Below the pieces are notes generated by a model. The model was not told the DNA's origin, did not search any database, and saw only the letters and a program-made list of their open reading frames with translations. A program made the translations under genes and the position numbers. Positions 32,153-34,230 of a DNA stretch of 34,230 bases are shown piece after piece. The first letter of the stretch is position 1; each line of letters starts with the position of its first letter. This DNA is from Brachyspira murdochii (GTDB taxonomy: Bacteria; Spirochaetota; JAAYUW01): contig DYJT01000001.1 of assembly GCA_020722965.1 (NCBI GenBank), positions 108,014-142,243 on the forward strand, read 5' to 3'.

Positions 32153-33463
32153 TCAATCAGTATCAATCGGTTTTTTTACCCCCTTTCTTAATTGTTTTGC
32201 AGGTATACCTGCAATTTCTCTATATTTTGAAACCGTCCTTCTAGATATATGATAACCTTTTTTAGTCAAAATTTCAACAATTGCTTCATCTGTATATGGA
32301 TTATCCTTTGCTTCCTCTTTGATTATTTCTTTTATAGCATTTATAACCTGGATTCTGGATTGCGAATTAACAGAGCTACTGACACCTTTTTTCTTATTGT
32401 ATGAGTGTGAGAAAAAATATTTAAGAGAATAAATTCCAAAAGGTGTATCTATATATTTATTATTAACGATTCTCGATAAGGTTGATTCTGAAATTTCAAT
32501 TTTTTTTGCAAATTCTTTTTGTGAGATTGGTCTGATATGGTTTTCCCCTTTCAAAAAAAAATCATGTTGAAGAATAACGAAATATTTCATAAAATTTTCA
32601 AAAATTGATTTTCTAATATTTAATGCATTATTAAGGCTTTTAGCCTCATTCAATAGTTTTTTGATTTCATCATCTGTATTTTGAATCTTATAATTATAAA
32701 AAGATAGTTTAAAAGGCTCGATTATTTTATAGCTAATTTTATCATCTTTAACATTTATGATTGCATCTGGTATAATGTATTGATTTTTGGTTTCTTTTAT
32801 GGAAGAAGGAATTACAATTAAATCTGCCATTAAATTTATTATCTTTTCAATTTCATCATTCGAAAAACCAGATTTATTTAATTTTGAAAAGTTTTTATGA
32901 ATAATATCGTCGTAATAATCGAATAAGATATCAAAAAGCCTTAATGAATCTTTATCCTCTGAAAGCCAGATTTGAGTTAGAATCATTTCTTTTAAACTTT
33001 CTGAGCAATAACCTTTTGAATCAACAGAAGAAAGACATACTTTCCCGTTTTCAAGAATATAAAAAGGTATTTCAAGTATTTTTGAAATTTCATCCAGTTT
33101 GGTTTTTAACATCCCATTCTGGGATAAATATGGAACAAGAAGAAGTGCTATCTCTATTTCATTTTCGGGTATCCCAAGTAAATTAAGTTCGTTTTGAAAA
33201 TAGTCATAAATGTTGTCATATTCATAAAAGGTCTTATCAAGTAGGTCTGAGGAACTGATGGTTTTTTGAGTTAAACTTGGGAAATAGTTTTCCAGCACTT
33301 GTTCATTCTCTTCAAATTCAATAAATGGATTTTCTTCTGATTTTTCCTTTAAAAATTGCTCTAGCTCAAGGGTATTTAAGGAAATCAATTTCATTTCGAG
33401 TATTATGGAAGGAAGAAGTAATTGCTTTTGTTCAATTCTATTTTCAAATTTAAAACCACTCAT
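32153..33463 (-). CDS. rpoN: RNA polymerase sigma-54 factor
   Basis: Alternative sigma factor needing AAA+ activators. The N-terminal activator-interacting region is Gln/Leu-rich (IEQKQLLLPSIILEMKLISL). An acidic region II (ENPFIEFEENEQ) follows, then the core-binding region. The C-terminal DNA-binding part has a helix-turn-helix (QKEFAKKIEISESTLSRIVNN) and the RpoN box SRRTVSKYRE (about 407-416; consensus A-R-R-T-V-A-K-Y-R-E). 436 residues, slightly shorter than the 470 of enteric RpoN. ATG overlaps the lptB stop by 4 bases (ATGA). Directly upstream of hpf, an arrangement known widely. Confidence 0.96.
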   Translation of the reverse strand: MSGFKFENRIEQKQLLLPSIILEMKLISLNTLELEQFLKEKSEENPFIEFEENEQVLENYFPSLTQKTISSSDLLDKTFYEYDNIYDYFQNELNLLGIPENEIEIALLLVPYLSQNGMLKTKLDEISKILEIPFYILENGKVCLSSVDSKGYCSESLKEMILTQIWLSEDKDSLRLFDILFDYYDDIIHKNFSKLNKSGFSNDEIEKIINLMADLIVIPSSIKETKNQYIIPDAIINVKDDKISYKIIEPFKLSFYNYKIQNTDDEIKKLLNEAKSLNNALNIRKSIFENFMKYFVILQHDFFLKGENHIRPISQKEFAKKIEISESTLSRIVNNKYIDTPFGIYSLKYFFSHSYNKKKGVSSSVNSQSRIQVINAIKEIIKEEAKDNPYTDEAIVEILTKKGYHISRRTVSKYREIAGIPAKQLRKGVKKPIDTD

Positions 33464-34182
33464 AATTCAAAATCTTTTCCCAAATATATGTTTCTAGCTT
33501 CTTCACTTGAAATTAATGTTTGGGTATCACCTTCTATCAAAATTCTACCATGATTTATTATATAACTTCTTTTAGTAATTTTCAAGGTGTCTCTAACATT
33601 ATGATCTGTGATTATTATCCCTATATCTTTTTCTTGTATTCTTGTGATTATATTTTTAAGTTCATTTATTGCGATAGGGTCTACTCCGGCAAAAGGTTCA
33701 TCTAGTAGTAAAAAATCAGGTTGATTTACTAAAGTCCTTGCTATTTCAACTCTTCTTCTTTCGCCTCCAGAAAGGGTATGCCCCTGTTGATCTTTTAAAT
33801 CCCATAAATCAAATTCTTTTAAAATTTTTTCACATTCGCTTTTTCTTTGTTTTGAGGTTAGAGATGGCTTTAACTCTAAGATAGCGAGGATATTTTCTTT
33901 AACACTCATATTCCTAAAAATCGAAGATTGTTGAGGGAGATAGCCCATGCCAAGTTTTGCTCTCTTATGCATCGGGTATTTTGTTATATCGTTGTCTTTG
34001 AATATTATCTTGCCATTATTGGGTTTTAAAAAGCCGACAATCATATAGAAAATAGTGCTTTTACCCGCGCCATTAGGCCCAAGTAATCCAATGATTTCGC
34101 CTTTTTTAATGTAAAGAGATACATTATCTACTGCTGTTTTTTTACCAAAGTTTTTAGAAAGATTTTCTATTCTCAGTTCCAT
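33460..34182 (-). CDS. lptB: Lipopolysaccharide export ATP-binding protein LptB
   Basis: ATPase of the LptB2FG ABC transporter that extracts lipopolysaccharide-type lipid from the inner membrane for transport to the outer membrane. Walker A GPNGAGKST (35-43), Q-loop MGYLPQQSSIFR, signature LSGGERRRVEIA, Walker B FLLLDEPFAGVDP and H-loop TDHN are all present. The C-terminal extension typical of LptB (GRILIEGDTQTLISS and beyond) is present. 240 residues. The distinctive LptB tail and position before rpoN support this over a generic amino-acid ABC ATPase. It implies a diderm cell. The - strand upstream sequence (34183-34230) is AT-rich; any lptA or lptC would lie beyond the window. Confidence 0.95.
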   Translation of the reverse strand: MELRIENLSKNFGKKTAVDNVSLYIKKGEIIGLLGPNGAGKSTIFYMIVGFLKPNNGKIIFKDNDITKYPMHKRAKLGMGYLPQQSSIFRNMSVKENILAILELKPSLTSKQRKSECEKILKEFDLWDLKDQQGHTLSGGERRRVEIARTLVNQPDFLLLDEPFAGVDPIAINELKNIITRIQEKDIGIIITDHNVRDTLKITKRSYIINHGRILIEGDTQTLISSEEARNIYLGKDFEL

Positions 34183-34230
34183 TAAGAATCTCTTCTTTTT
34201 ATTTTTATTTTATTTATTTTGTTAATTTTA

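Overview
The window is about 34 kb of low-GC DNA (roughly 30% G+C by eye). It comes from a diderm bacterium using the standard bacterial code: TGA serves as a stop in several overlaps. I read it as a chromosomal core region of a Spirochaetota-like lineage. The reasons are the order rpsB-tsf-pyrH-frr-uppS-cdsA-dxr-rseP, the order lptB-rpoN-hpf-hprK-HPr, the combination of RNase Y with HPr kinase, and the outer-membrane transporter gene lptB. That placement rests on remembered gene order and is not proven. I see no rRNA, tRNA, CRISPR array, insertion sequence, prophage or att site. No stretch longer than about 300 bases lacks a gene; the longest gap is about 200 bases (16161-16362).

Left part (1-10247), short operons in both directions. 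A proline/glutamine-rich unknown protein runs into folC on the + strand. It converges with a MutS-domain-V ATPase that lacks mismatch-recognition features. The RNase Y gene (rny) and the YmdB-type phosphoesterase gene follow on the + strand, overlapping in TAATG and closed by the one clear hairpin terminator. A TrmA/RlmD-type rRNA m5U methyltransferase lies on the - strand. A PatB/MalY aminotransferase and a divergent YchF-like P-loop protein then lie on the + strand.

Middle part (10248-24027), one long leftward block of tightly packed genes. In transcription order: TPR membrane protein, CitC-like ligase, Maf, S2, EF-Ts, UMP kinase, RRF, UppS, CdsA, DXR, RseP, dGTPase-like HD protein, M20 peptidase and DapA-like lyase. 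Many neighbours overlap by 1-16 bases, implying translational coupling. The block joins ribosome biogenesis and recycling to undecaprenyl phosphate, CDP-diacylglycerol and MEP isoprenoid synthesis.

Right part (24166-34230). A single short + strand LysM gene separates the block above from a second leftward block. In transcription order this is LptB, RpoN (sigma-54), a hibernation factor with an apparently duplicated C-terminal module, HPr kinase, HPr, a DUF5683-like membrane protein, a DUF4390-like protein, an NtrY-type histidine kinase, an NtrC/NtrX-type sigma-54 activator and a divergent DNA polymerase III delta subunit. Sigma-54, its probable activator pair and an HPr/HPr-kinase switch in one cluster suggest linked carbon or energy and envelope control.

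Most genes are housekeeping. The most unusual observations are: a DapA-like enzyme with two of the three catalytic-triad positions changed, the duplicated C-terminal module of the hibernation factor, a possible degenerate Mrr-type nuclease fold on the TPR protein, a CdsA whose signature His and Arg are replaced, a GSFTNA loop in the sigma-54 activator, a CitC without citrate lyase, and the KamB-like MutS ATPase.
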